Shown: positions 1 through 6,051, numbered from the stretch's first letter. The stretch: DNA of 9,558 bases from Acidimicrobiia bacterium (GCA_009377735.1 WHTL01000145.1:1-9558); one strand, 5' to 3'. Numbers and translations: made by a program. Notes: a model not told the origin generated them from the letters alone.

Positions 1-94
1 CGGCGACATGAGCGATCGGTTTGCCCGTCTCCCGGACGATCCGGACAGCCCCCTCACGGAACTCCGGGTCATACTTTCTCCGTGTCTCTGACAT
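1..94 (-). CDS. IS3-family transposase OrfA, N-terminal fragment (partial at window edge)
   Basis: An ATG at 94-92 opens a frame that stays open to the left edge and begins MSETRRKYDPEFREGAV, continuing RIVRETGKPIAHVA. This is the classic start of the HTH_Tnp_1 (helix-turn-helix) domain of IS3-family OrfA: basic residues, a K-Y-x-P-E-F-R motif, then the first helix with A-V-R-I-V and the G-K-P-I-A-x-V-A turn. An AAGGAGAGAGC ribosome site precedes the ATG. OrfA binds the element's terminal repeats and is normally fused to the DDE catalytic OrfB by programmed frameshifting. Only about 31 residues are visible, so whether the element is intact cannot be judged. Confidence 0.85.
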   Translation of the reverse strand, partial: MSETRRKYDPEFREGAVRIVRETGKPIAHVA

Positions 95-140
95 GCTCTC
101 TCCTTATAGTGCATGCCTCCACGGTTTCAGGGGAAGCCCA
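1..140 (-). mobile_element. IS3-family insertion sequence, 5' end (runs off left edge)
   Basis: On the minus strand the sequence beginning at 140 reads TGGGCTTCCCCTGAAACC, a TGG-type terminus like those of IS3-family elements. It is followed 46 bases later by the start of an OrfA-type transposase. The boundary is placed at 140/141 because the adjacent PD40 reading frame is normal up to the Ile codon at 143-141 (ending NTSAAPSI, where SADG would be expected next) and becomes unrelated immediately after it. The other end and the target duplication lie outside the window. Family knowledge: IS3 elements carry two overlapping frames, orfA and orfB, and make 3-5 bp target duplications. The boundary could be off by a few bases. 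Confidence 0.75.
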
Positions 141-473
141 TATCGACGGGGCGGCCGAGGTGTTGTTGCCTTGGGTGCCGTCGCTGTGGACGCTGATTCG
201 GGTGGTGGTGCCTTGTTGTGTGTCGTGGACGAACACATCCCTCTCGTTGTTGGTGTCGTCGGCGACGAGGTTGGAGGCGACAGAGTCGTAGGCGACGTAG
301 CGTCCGTCGGCCGAGATCGACGGGAAGACCGAGTCCCTGTTGGCTTCGGTGGCGTTGTTGTCGACGCTGACTCTGATGGTGTCACCCAGATCGGCCGACG
401 CCGTCGTCCCCAACACCAAAAGGACCGCCACCACAAGCCCAAGTCCCGAACCGAAAATCCGTGCCAATCGCAC
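141..473 (-). pseudogene. Secreted PD40/TolB-like beta-propeller protein, truncated by the IS
   Basis: The preferred start is GTG at 473-471, because AGAGGAGAGG lies just upstream; a TTG at 509 would place that ribosome site inside the gene. The product begins with a signal peptide (VRLARIF, then a hydrophobic stretch GLGLVVAVLLVLG, with cleavage after ASA). It continues TIRVSVDNNATEANRDS, VFPSISADGRYVAYDS, NERDVFVHDTQQGTTTRISV, which is the repeat pattern of PD40/WD40-like TolB-type propeller blades. A second blade begins (HSDGTQGNNTSAAPSI) and is cut at codon 111 by the insertion sequence. In the hybrid frame the ORF runs on into the element and stops at 71-69. Family members usually have many blades, so the remnant cannot fold normally. 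The rest of the gene may lie beyond the element. Confidence 0.75.
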
Positions 474-546
474 CGATACCTCTCCTCTATTGGTTCCTCC
501 TGCCTGCAATACTAGCCGGTGTCGCCTAGGTCGTGGCGGGCGTTAC

Positions 547-780
547 TCAAGGGAGGAGCGCTCGTCTGATGAAGGCGGCTGCTTGGCCCCGGGTGAGGAG
601 GTCGTCGGGACAGAAGTGGGCGTTGTCCGGGGGGTTGCATCCGATGGAGATGCCTTCCTCGGCTATGGAGTTGATGTCGTCTTCGAACACGGAGTCGTTT
701 TCGTCGGTGAAGTGATCCGCTTCGGCTGAGGGGATGGTGAGGACTCGTCGGAGGAACGCCGCTGCCTGACCGCGGGTCTG
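547..780 (-). pseudogene. 3' remnant of an SLH-like (Cys-type) surface protein
   Basis: The frame ending at the TGA at 549-547 encodes the tail of one SLH-like module (TRGQAAAFLRRVL) and one complete module: HFTDENDSVFEDDINSIAEE, ISIGCNPPDNAHFCPDD, LLTRGQAAAFIRRALLP. The two-Cys loop matches the modules at 6156-6330, 6910-7080, 7680-7860 and 8442-8978. The frame stops making sense at 780/781, precisely where the first 35-bp direct repeat begins, and no start codon with a ribosome site is seen. I therefore read it as the C-terminal end of a gene whose 5' part has been lost. It lies 73 bp upstream of the PD40 gene on the same strand, so both may once have been co-transcribed. Confidence 0.7.
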
Positions 781-886
781 GGTGGTTGACGTTGTGGAAA
801 CCCGCGGTGAGCCCACCTTTTCACACCCTCGACCATATGGCCACGGACGACGGTGGTTGACGTTGTGGAAACCCGCGGTGAGCCCA
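781..886. repeat. Pair of perfect 35-bp direct repeats separated by 36 bp
   Basis: Positions 781-815 and 852-886 are identical over 35 bases (start GGTGGTTGACGTTGTGGAAA, end CCCGCGGTGAGCCCA). The 36 bases between them (816-851) are unrelated to the repeat. The period is 71, not a multiple of three, so this is not a protein repeat. On the minus strand each copy begins TGGGCTCACC, sharing its first six bases with the insertion-sequence terminus at 140. No third copy is seen 71 bp to either side (from 710 or 923). The copies could be ends of a vanished mobile element, a local duplication, or a two-repeat CRISPR-like relic. No cas gene is in the window. Confidence 0.85.
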
Positions 887-902
887 CGCCCAACGAGATC
901 AA

Positions 903-1088
903 GTGGCCGCAGGTGGGAGCAAGGAGCTCCTCGAGAAGCTGCGGGCACTCACGCCGACCCGTGACCTAGCCATCATTGACGCTCTCTCCCGCTTGTGACA
1001 TCACCATCCCGAAGCCACCACCGAAGGGTTCCGCGCTGCGGGTTTCAGGATCGTCGACCGGCCTCGCAGGAGGAATCACAAGAGCTGA
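903..1088 (+). pseudogene. Unidentified coding remnant with an in-frame stop
   Basis: Reading plus from 903 gives VAAGGSKELLEKLRALTPTR, then DLAIIDALSRL and a TGA at 996-998. The same frame resumes as HHHPEATTEGFRAAGFRIVD followed by a basic tail RPRRRNHKS and a TGA at 1086-1088. The composition and helical look are protein-like and the basic C-terminus is a plausible natural end, but no family is recognised. No start codon with a ribosome site is evident, and the upstream sequence is the 35-bp repeat. It could be the tail of a mobile-element gene, or chance. Very low certainty. Confidence 0.2.
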
Positions 1089-1408
1089 CGAACCCCGCTG
1101 GTAGAGCTACCAAATAGATCTCGGCGATTGTGCGGATGACCGGAGGGTATGACTCATCACGCTTTGCCATCAATAGGCCGTCTCCGGTTTGGGTCGTGGC
1201 GGTCTGTGAGGGCTTGGATTGCTAACCGACGTCAACCAACACGGTTGCCTCGGTGCCGTTGCTGTCGATGGGTCGTCTCCCGGAGGGTCCGTTAGGATCG
1301 GGGCATGTTGCAGGGCACACCGTTGACCGATCGCCGAGGCCTCTTCGCCTCTCCGTAAGTGGTAGCTCCACTCCAACGCCCTGACAAGAGCTACATGAGA
1401 GGAGTTTC
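1089..1408. other. Intergenic region upstream of the aminotransferase
   Basis: No convincing gene was found here. Open frames on the minus strand (about 1170-1410) lack ribosome sites and have a composition typical of shadow ORFs. A TAGGAT hexamer at 1293-1298, preceded by GT, could serve as an actinobacterial -10 box for the aminotransferase with a leader of about 100 nt, but no matching -35 is well placed. The final bases before the gene contain the ribosome site GAGAGGAG (about 1396-1403). Confidence 0.35.
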
Positions 1409-2682
1409 ATGTCCGACCTACTCGCCAGACATCAAGACCTAATCGCGCCTGTTATCGCCTTCGAGACCGACGTGGTGGCCGAGACCACCGAGGGGATCTG
1501 GGTGACGGACCCCGACGGCCGTCGCTACGCCGACTTCGCATCCGGGACGGCCGTTGCCAATCTCGGTCACAACCATCCCGCCGTGGTCGTTGCGGCTCAC
1601 ACCCAGATAGACCGCATGGTCCATTCAGGGTGCATCCTCCGCTACGACACTCTCGTCGATTGCGCCGAGCGTCTTCGGGGGATCACACCTGATGGGATCC
1701 AGAAGTTCGCATTCGCCAATTCCGGTTCCGAGGCCGTGGAAGGCGCCGTGAAGCTCGCCCGATACTCCTCGGGACGGCAGGGTGTGGTCACGTTCCGTGG
1801 TGGCTTCCACGGGCGGACCATGGGCTCGGTTGCCTACACCACATCCAACGCCAAGTATCGAGATGGCTATCACCCAGTTCTCGGCTCCACCTTCGTGACT
1901 CCCTTCCCACATCCGTATCGATGGGGGGTATCAGAGGAGGAAGCTATCGAGCGGTCCCTCGACGAGCTCCGTCTCCTGCTCAAACATGTCGTAACACCCA
2001 AGAACATCGCCGCCTTCCTCGTCGAGCCGGTGCAGGGTGAGGGCGGCTACTACCCAGCTCCACCAGCATTCTTAGAGGAAGTCCGGGCCATCGCCGATGA
2101 GCATGGCATCCTCCTCGTCTTCGACGAGGTGCAGACCGGTTTCGGTCGCACCGCCGAGTGGTTCGCTTCGGACCATTTCTCCATCGAGCGGACATCATCG
2201 CCATGGGCAAGGGTATCGCCAACGGGTTCCCCCTCTCGGCGTATGGTGCATCACGGGAGATCGTCGACTCTTGGCCGGTCGGGTCCCACGGGACCACCTT
2301 CGGGGGAAACCCTGTGTCGACCGCGGCGTCGATAGCGGTGATGGACACGATGGGTGATCTTCTTCCCCATGCTCGAGAGCTGTCCAAGACGGCGTTCTCC
2401 CGCTTCGAGGAGCTGAAGGACAAGCACGTCACCGTGGGTGACGTTCGTGGCCTCGGTCTAATGATCGGTGTCGAGCTGGTGTCCGACCCCGAAACCCGGG
2501 AGCAGTCGCCCGAGGCGTTCCAAGCAGTGCACGAATACTGCATCGAAAGGGAGCTGATCGTCATCGACTGCGGTCCGGACGGGAACGTCATCCGTTTCAT
2601 CCCTCCTCTGGTTACCACCATGGATGAGCTCAACTGGGCGGTCGATCTCATCGACGAGGCACTCACCGCATACGAGGGCTGA
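1409..2682 (+). pseudogene. Class III PLP aminotransferase (GabT-like), broken by one frameshift
   Basis: The ATG at 1409 sits five bases after a GAGAGGAG ribosome site. With one base restored near 2189 the protein is 424 residues, close to the roughly 426 of GabT. Visible class III features (repaired numbering): GTAVANLGHNHP near 46-57; phosphate-binding SGSEA 105-109; FHGRT 133-137; EPVQGEGG 206-213; the PLP-ring aspartate in FDEVQTGFGRT (D239); the Schiff-base lysine in MGKGIANGFP (K268); GTTFGGNP before the C-terminal small domain. Such enzymes move an omega-amino group (GABA, ornithine and similar) to 2-oxoglutarate. The first frame runs 1409-2335 and ends in non-homologous residues after FSIE. 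The second frame picks up at about 2190 as DIIAMGKG and ends at the TGA at 2680-2682. As written, the primary product lacks K268 and would be inactive. Substrate cannot be decided from sequence. It could be a true pseudogene or a sequencing/assembly error. Confidence 0.85.
2189..2190 (+). other. Frameshift site (one missing C) in the aminotransferase
   Basis: The sequence reads ATCGAGCGGACATCATCGCC. Inserting one C (GAG CCG GAC ATC ATC GCC) gives Ile-Glu-Pro-Asp-Ile-Ile-Ala, the expected class III segment (P-D-I/L before the catalytic Lys), and joins the two frames cleanly. The flanking residues on both sides match the family, so the lesion can be placed to within one or two bases. Confidence 0.85.
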
Positions 2683-2692
2683 CTCGAACAGG

Positions 2693-4060
2693 TCAGACAC
2701 CGAAGATGTCTTTGGCCGTCACTGCCAGGACTCGTTCTGAGTGGGAAACCGATTCACGGGCGGCTACTGCGTAGCGGAGATTGGAGGCGCGGCGCGGCAA
2801 CGCCGCGGCCTTTTCTTCTAGTTGACGGAGGATGCGACCTGCGTTGGCCCGACGTGCCCATTTCGCCTCTCCCACAAGGACTGCCTCGCGACGGCGACCT
2901 GCAAGTACGACGGCATCGATCTCCGTCGGGGGCCGGTCACGCCAGAACCGACCCACGTCCACGATGTTTGCACCTAACTCACCCTTTGTAGCAAGCCGCA
3001 TCAAGTGGGCCCTAAAGGTGCTCTCCCAACGCTCACCCATGTGATCGTCAAGGGTGCTCACCAGTGTCGGAATCACTTCAGATCCTAAGCCCCGCTCTAT
3101 TGCCGAGCGGTACCTATCGAGAACTCCGAGCCAGAAAGCAAGAAAGTTGTCGGCGATACGATAAACCCGCCGGCGCGTTCGAGCCTCTCGCTCCGTGACC
3201 GGCACCAGGCGCTCCACGAGTCCAAGCTCGATCAGGCGATCGAGGGTGCGTGCCGGCTGGGCTCCCACCGCCTGAGCGATCTCCCCGTATCGGGTACGTC
3301 CCGCGGCGATCGAACGTAGGATCAGAGAGCTCAGTTCACCGGTGTCTCCTTCCGTGGCGAGGACGAGCTGCCCTTCCGTCAACAACTTGCCACCTGGGGA
3401 GGCAGCGAGACGTAGCAGGTTGCTGTGCAAGGAAGCATCCTGATCCCACCATTCGAGGTACAAAGGCATTCCTCCAATCAACCCAAACACCAACGCACGG
3501 TCGGCAGCCTCCAAACCGGTGAGCATTTGGGCGGCTTCGTGTGGCCGAAATGGATGGAGCTGTAAAGCTAGATCGAAGCGCCCGTAAAGCGGTGCGCGTT
3601 CCTCCTGCATCGCTGTCATGGATCGAACAGCTGACCCGCAAAGCAGCACGCGTAGGTTGGTGCGGTTCTGAGCGCGATCCCAGAATGCCCGTAAGATTCC
3701 AGGTAGGTCGGAGGTGCGGGCGACGAGCTCGGGAAACTCATCGAGGACGAGTAGCAGAGGCTCCTCCGCAACGCTTGCGAGGAACTCCAGTGCGTCATCC
3801 CAATCGACGAATGGACGACCCACCAGATCGCGGAGACCAGAGTCCAGCACACGTGCTGCCGCCTCGGACAGCAGGCGCAACTCATCTGCTACAGGACGAC
3901 CAGCGGCGGTATGAAAGACCGTGGGCAGCTTCTGGGAGAACGTCTGCAGTAGCGCGGTCTTGCCGACCCTTCGACGTCCCCACAGGAGTGCAAGGCTCGA
4001 ACCGGGCTGCTCCCACCAGCCCAGCAGCGTCGCAAGCTCGGACTCACGATTGACAAACAT
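2693..4060 (-). CDS. ATPase_2/DUF234-type ATPase with winged helix and PD-(D/E)XK-like tail
   Basis: The 455-residue protein opens FVNRESELATL, the usual start of archaeal-type ATPases (ATPase_2, PF01637). Walker A is GRRRVGKT (28-35), Walker B is LLLVLDEF with D107/E108, and a sensor-like strand LLCGSAV lies near 139-145. A winged-helix segment follows at about 246-295 (RYGEIAQAVGAQPARTLDRL, then IELGLVERL). Next comes the YRIADNFLAFWLGV signature seen before DUF234 (PF03008), and finally EIDAVV (D382) plus VGEAKW (E398, K400), the ID...ExK arrangement of PD-(D/E)XK nuclease folds. Function in the cell is unknown for this family; ATP-dependent switching on DNA or protein targets is an inference. 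The ATG at 4060 has no ribosome site and sits seven bases after a -10 box, suggesting leaderless translation. The stop is only 10 bp from the convergent aminotransferase stop, with no room for a dedicated terminator. Confidence 0.85.
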   Translation of the reverse strand: MFVNRESELATLLGWWEQPGSSLALLWGRRRVGKTALLQTFSQKLPTVFHTAAGRPVADELRLLSEAAARVLDSGLRDLVGRPFVDWDDALEFLASVAEEPLLLVLDEFPELVARTSDLPGILRAFWDRAQNRTNLRVLLCGSAVRSMTAMQEERAPLYGRFDLALQLHPFRPHEAAQMLTGLEAADRALVFGLIGGMPLYLEWWDQDASLHSNLLRLAASPGGKLLTEGQLVLATEGDTGELSSLILRSIAAGRTRYGEIAQAVGAQPARTLDRLIELGLVERLVPVTEREARTRRRVYRIADNFLAFWLGVLDRYRSAIERGLGSEVIPTLVSTLDDHMGERWESTFRAHLMRLATKGELGANIVDVGRFWRDRPPTEIDAVVLAGRRREAVLVGEAKWARRANAGRILRQLEEKAAALPRRASNLRYAVAARESVSHSERVLAVTAKDIFGV

Positions 4061-4066
4061 CTACGC

Positions 4067-4095
4067 ACCTTACTGACGCCGGGCGTAAGTTACAA
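4067..4095 (-). promoter_or_regulatory. Probable leaderless sigma70-type promoter of the ATPase gene
   Basis: On the minus strand TTGTAA (4095-4090) and TAAGGT (4072-4067) are separated by exactly 17 bases. Transcription would start about seven bases downstream, at or next to the ATG at 4060-4058. No Shine-Dalgarno sequence precedes that ATG. Leaderless transcripts are common in actinobacteria (established knowledge). Assignment to this gene is inferred. Confidence 0.5.
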
Positions 4096-4125
4096 GCGGC
4101 GTAAGTTACGTCAGACGTGAGCTAC
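4082..4125. repeat. Three 12-bp direct repeats at 16-bp period (candidate operator)
   Basis: On the plus strand GGCGTAAGTTAC occurs at 4082-4093 and again, perfectly, at 4098-4109. A variant, GACGTGAGCTAC (9 of 12 identical), is at 4114-4125. Starts are exactly 16 bases apart. The first copy covers most of the -35 box of the ATPase promoter and the others lie just upstream, the placement expected of binding sites for a regulator. The regulator is unknown; the ATPase itself has a winged-helix domain, so autoregulation is possible. Confidence 0.55.
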
Positions 4126-4170
4126 AGATAGAGCTCGGCCCTCGACTTGCTCCGCACGGCGGCGATGCGA

Positions 4171-5628
4171 TCAGGACTCGAATGTGATGCTGTCGATGGC
4201 TGCTCCAGCTTGCGCGAGGAAGGCGGCTTCCCCGGGCGTGTCGACCGGGCTGTCGGGATCGGCGACCACGGCCAGTGTGGTGTCGGCGTGCTCGATCAGG
4301 ATCACCCGGAGGGTGTCGTCAGCTCCGAGCAGTGCGAACCCGATGGCGTCCGGATCCGACGAATCGTGCGTTCCGATGACGGCGACGCACGCCTCGGCGT
4401 CGCACCACGACGGCGAGCTGGTCGAATCGGCGGCGATGCCGACGTCGAGGAGGATGCCCTCAACCCCTCCGACGGTGACCGGCTCGGGATCGCTGGTGGC
4501 GAGCTCCGGATGTTCGACCAGCCATGCCTCGAGCTCGTCCGCCGAGCTCACGACGGCCGTTGGTTCGTCGGCGTCGGTGGGAGGCTCGGAAGGGAGCGGG
4601 GCGGGGTCGGCCAAGACGGCGAGCATGCCTGCGGGCTGATCCTGGCTTTCTACGGCAAAGGCCGCCGGAACGTCGGCGACGAGCTGCCATGCTTCCGGCA
4701 CGTCGAGGCTGAACGCCGGCTCGAACCGTTCGGTCGATCGGAGGGTCTCGCCGGACGGGGTGGACGGGTCCGGCCCGGATTCGTCGACCTCGGTCGCGTC
4801 GGGAGTCTCGGGTAGGTCGATCTCCGCCGCGTCGTCGATCGGGACGAAGGCGATGTCGTCGACGCCGACCCGCATCGTTCCCCGGTTGTCGGTCTGGGCC
4901 AGACGGAGACGCACGGTCCGGCCGGCCAATTCCGAGACGTCGACTTCGATCAAGGTCGGGTCGAGGCTCAACGGGTCGTCGGGTTCAGTGCGGAACGCCG
5001 TGAGGAGCACATCGCCATCGGCGACCGAATCGATCGGGGCAGCCGTGTCGACGAGATCGACCCGGAACTGCTGATTCGTTTGCGGGACGGTGTAGTCCAA
5101 CGTGTCGGGCGAGGTGAACGCGACGCTGTTCTCGTAGAAGACAGTCAGCTGTAGCGTGAGCTGGCCGGTCAAGGCGACGTCGCGATAGAGGATTCGCCGA
5201 CCGGGATTGGTCGTGTCGGTGACGGCGGCGTACTCACCCTGCGGTGGATCGGGCATCGCGAACCGGAAGTTCGGATCGCTCTGGTCGGGGTCCGGCGCCG
5301 TATGCCCGTCGGTGTACACGAACCAGTCGCCGGCGCCACCGACCTCGGTTCGCCAGCCGTCGAGCGAACCGGACTCGAAGTCGCCGACGACGAACCGGGC
5401 TGGCCGATCGCCACCATCCGGCTCGTCGGTGGTCGTGGCCGCAGCGCCACCGTTCGGGTCGTCGGTGGTCGGGGCGGTCGGGGCATTGTCGGGACCGTCG
5501 TTGGCGGCGACGGTCGTGCCATCTTCGGCTGGGTCACCGCTGACGGTCGGTCGGGCTTCGTCGTCCCCGCCACAGGCCGCGACAACGCACGCGACAACCG
5601 CAAGCGCCAGAATCAAACGCTTGCTCAT
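4171..5628 (-). CDS. Secreted lipoprotein with beta-sandwich domain and C-terminal PsbP/LpqN-like domain
   Basis: The start is ATG at 5628-5626 behind AAAGGA. Upstream in-frame codons to 5811 are ignored because the lipoprotein signal begins here: MSKRLILALAVVACVVAAC, lipobox VAAC, modified Cys19. Residues 20-75 are a flexible Asp/Thr/Pro/Gly linker. Residues 79-263 form a domain starting FVVGDFESGSLDGWRTE and closing RGTMRVGVDDIAFVP, the layout of galactose-binding-like/CBM-type jelly rolls (FESG-DGW start, W-D/G-VDDI end). After an acidic linker (265-300), residues 302-485 begin FEPAFSLDVPEAWQLV and end GAAIDSITFES, like the alpha/beta domain of actinobacterial LpqN or PsbP-like lipoproteins; a Cys pair (SWCDAEACV) lies within it. 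The product is 485 residues, probably exported and lipid-anchored, possibly binding a surface sugar or ligand. No enzyme motif is visible. Domain assignments are by appearance only. Confidence 0.75.
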   Translation of the reverse strand: MSKRLILALAVVACVVAACGGDDEARPTVSGDPAEDGTTVAANDGPDNAPTAPTTDDPNGGAAATTTDEPDGGDRPARFVVGDFESGSLDGWRTEVGGAGDWFVYTDGHTAPDPDQSDPNFRFAMPDPPQGEYAAVTDTTNPGRRILYRDVALTGQLTLQLTVFYENSVAFTSPDTLDYTVPQTNQQFRVDLVDTAAPIDSVADGDVLLTAFRTEPDDPLSLDPTLIEVDVSELAGRTVRLRLAQTDNRGTMRVGVDDIAFVPIDDAAEIDLPETPDATEVDESGPDPSTPSGETLRSTERFEPAFSLDVPEAWQLVADVPAAFAVESQDQPAGMLAVLADPAPLPSEPPTDADEPTAVVSSADELEAWLVEHPELATSDPEPVTVGGVEGILLDVGIAADSTSSPSWCDAEACVAVIGTHDSSDPDAIGFALLGADDTLRVILIEHADTTLAVVADPDSPVDTPGEAAFLAQAGAAIDSITFES

Positions 5629-5774
5629 GTGCTGTCCTTTTCGCCCATCCCCGGATCGGGCTTCCGTCGTCTGGCGACGATGCACCGACTGTGTCCATGA
5701 TCCGTCAAGGACCAGCCGTGTCCGGGAGGAGGTGCGCTCAAGGCAAATGATCTCTGACGAGTCTTCCTCGTCAT
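5625..5774 (-). CDS. Possible 49-aa leader ORF coupled to the lipoprotein gene
   Basis: An ATG at 5774-5772 preceded by AGAGGA with six bases of spacing opens a 49-codon frame beginning MTRKTRQRSFALSAPPPG. It ends in a TGA that overlaps the lipoprotein ATG (ATGA, 5628-5625). The good ribosome site and the stop-start overlap argue for translation and coupling. Against it, the product has no recognisable domain, no signal peptide and a basic, low-information composition, and stop codons are rare in this GC-rich stretch. It could be a regulatory leader peptide or a chance frame within a 5' untranslated leader of about 210 nt. Confidence 0.3.
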   Translation of the reverse strand: MTRKTRQRSFALSAPPPGHGWSLTDHGHSRCIVARRRKPDPGMGEKDST

Positions 5775-5847
5775 TTTCGATCCTCTTTTTCTCTCCTCTC
5801 ACGGTGTCCAACCTACGCCCCCAAGAAACGTAGAGCCACCGTGGGGA

Positions 5848-5876
5848 ACGCTAACTTAGCAACCCACTTGCGTCAA
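5848..5876 (-). promoter_or_regulatory. Probable promoter for the lipoprotein transcript
   Basis: On the minus strand TTGACG (5876-5871) and TAGCGT (5853-5848) are separated by exactly 17 bases. TTGACN/TANNNT with 17-bp spacing is the standard actinobacterial housekeeping pattern. Transcription would start near 5841, giving a leader of about 210 nt before the lipoprotein ATG and including the candidate small ORF. The 11-bp palindrome at 5850-5860 lies on top of the -10 box and could be a repressor site. Confidence 0.5.
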
Positions 5877-5884
5877 TTGTTGTC

Positions 5885-5896
5885 GATAACGTTTTC
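5885..5896. promoter_or_regulatory. LacI-family operator-like palindrome
   Basis: GATAACGTTTTC is a near-palindrome (10 of 12 positions symmetric) around a central CG, resembling the AAACGTT cores of LacI-family operators. It sits nine bases upstream of the -35 box of the lipoprotein promoter, between two divergent transcription units. The resemblance is to a loose consensus, and no regulator gene is in the window. Confidence 0.3.
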
Positions 5897-6045
5897 CCAT
5901 GGACCGGTTTTCATTGGATCGGTTCAGTCCGCGGACGCAACACCCGCTGGACCGACTTGAGCAGGACCGAGGTCATCTCCCTGGTGTGGGGTAGGGGACC
6001 AGGTCGGGGTTGGTTGCTACCTCGAGCGTGTCCAGCCGACGTGTG

Positions 6046-6051
6046 TTAAAT
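6046..6051 (+). promoter_or_regulatory. Weak -10 candidate for the SLH-like operon
   Basis: TTAAAT, preceded by GTGTG (a TG-extended look), lies in an AT-rich pocket 38 bases before the first gene's TTG start. A start of transcription near 6058 would leave a short leader carrying the AGAGGAGG ribosome site. No convincing -35 box is found 16-18 bases upstream. Confidence 0.3.

Noticed and set aside
781..886. CRISPR array
   Set aside because: Only two repeats, no third at the 71-bp period on either side, no cas genes or leader in the window, and the repeat starts exactly at a gene breakpoint. Listed as a direct repeat instead.
1101..1115. TGGTAGAGC, a tRNA D-arm-like string
   Set aside because: No acceptor stem, anticodon arm or T-arm (GGTTCGANTCC) found at tRNA spacing.
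1222..1410. Minus ORF containing DSNGTEATVLVDVG, reminiscent of the PD40 blade motif DNNATEANRDS
   Set aside because: Similarity covers only a handful of residues, other blade features are absent, and the rest of the frame looks like a shadow.
1980..2666. 228-residue minus-strand ORF opposite the aminotransferase
   Set aside because: It lies antisense to a strongly recognised gene, has no ribosome site and has Ser/Arg-rich shadow composition.
2694..2712. Small hairpin (AGACA/TGTCT) at the end of the ATPase gene as a terminator
   Set aside because: Only a 5-bp stem inside coding sequence and no T-tract.
4117..4134. GAGCT/AGCTC hairpin after the lipoprotein gene as a terminator
   Set aside because: Five-base stem with an eight-base loop and no T-run, and it overlaps the third promoter repeat.
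4147..4815. 222-residue plus-strand ORF opposite the lipoprotein
   Set aside because: Gly/Arg-rich shadow of the GC-rich lipoprotein gene, with no signal peptide, domain or ribosome site.
5207..5833. Plus-strand ORFs opposite the lipoprotein N-terminus and leader
   Set aside because: Low-complexity Ser/Arg/Val shadows of the Asp/Thr linker on the other strand.
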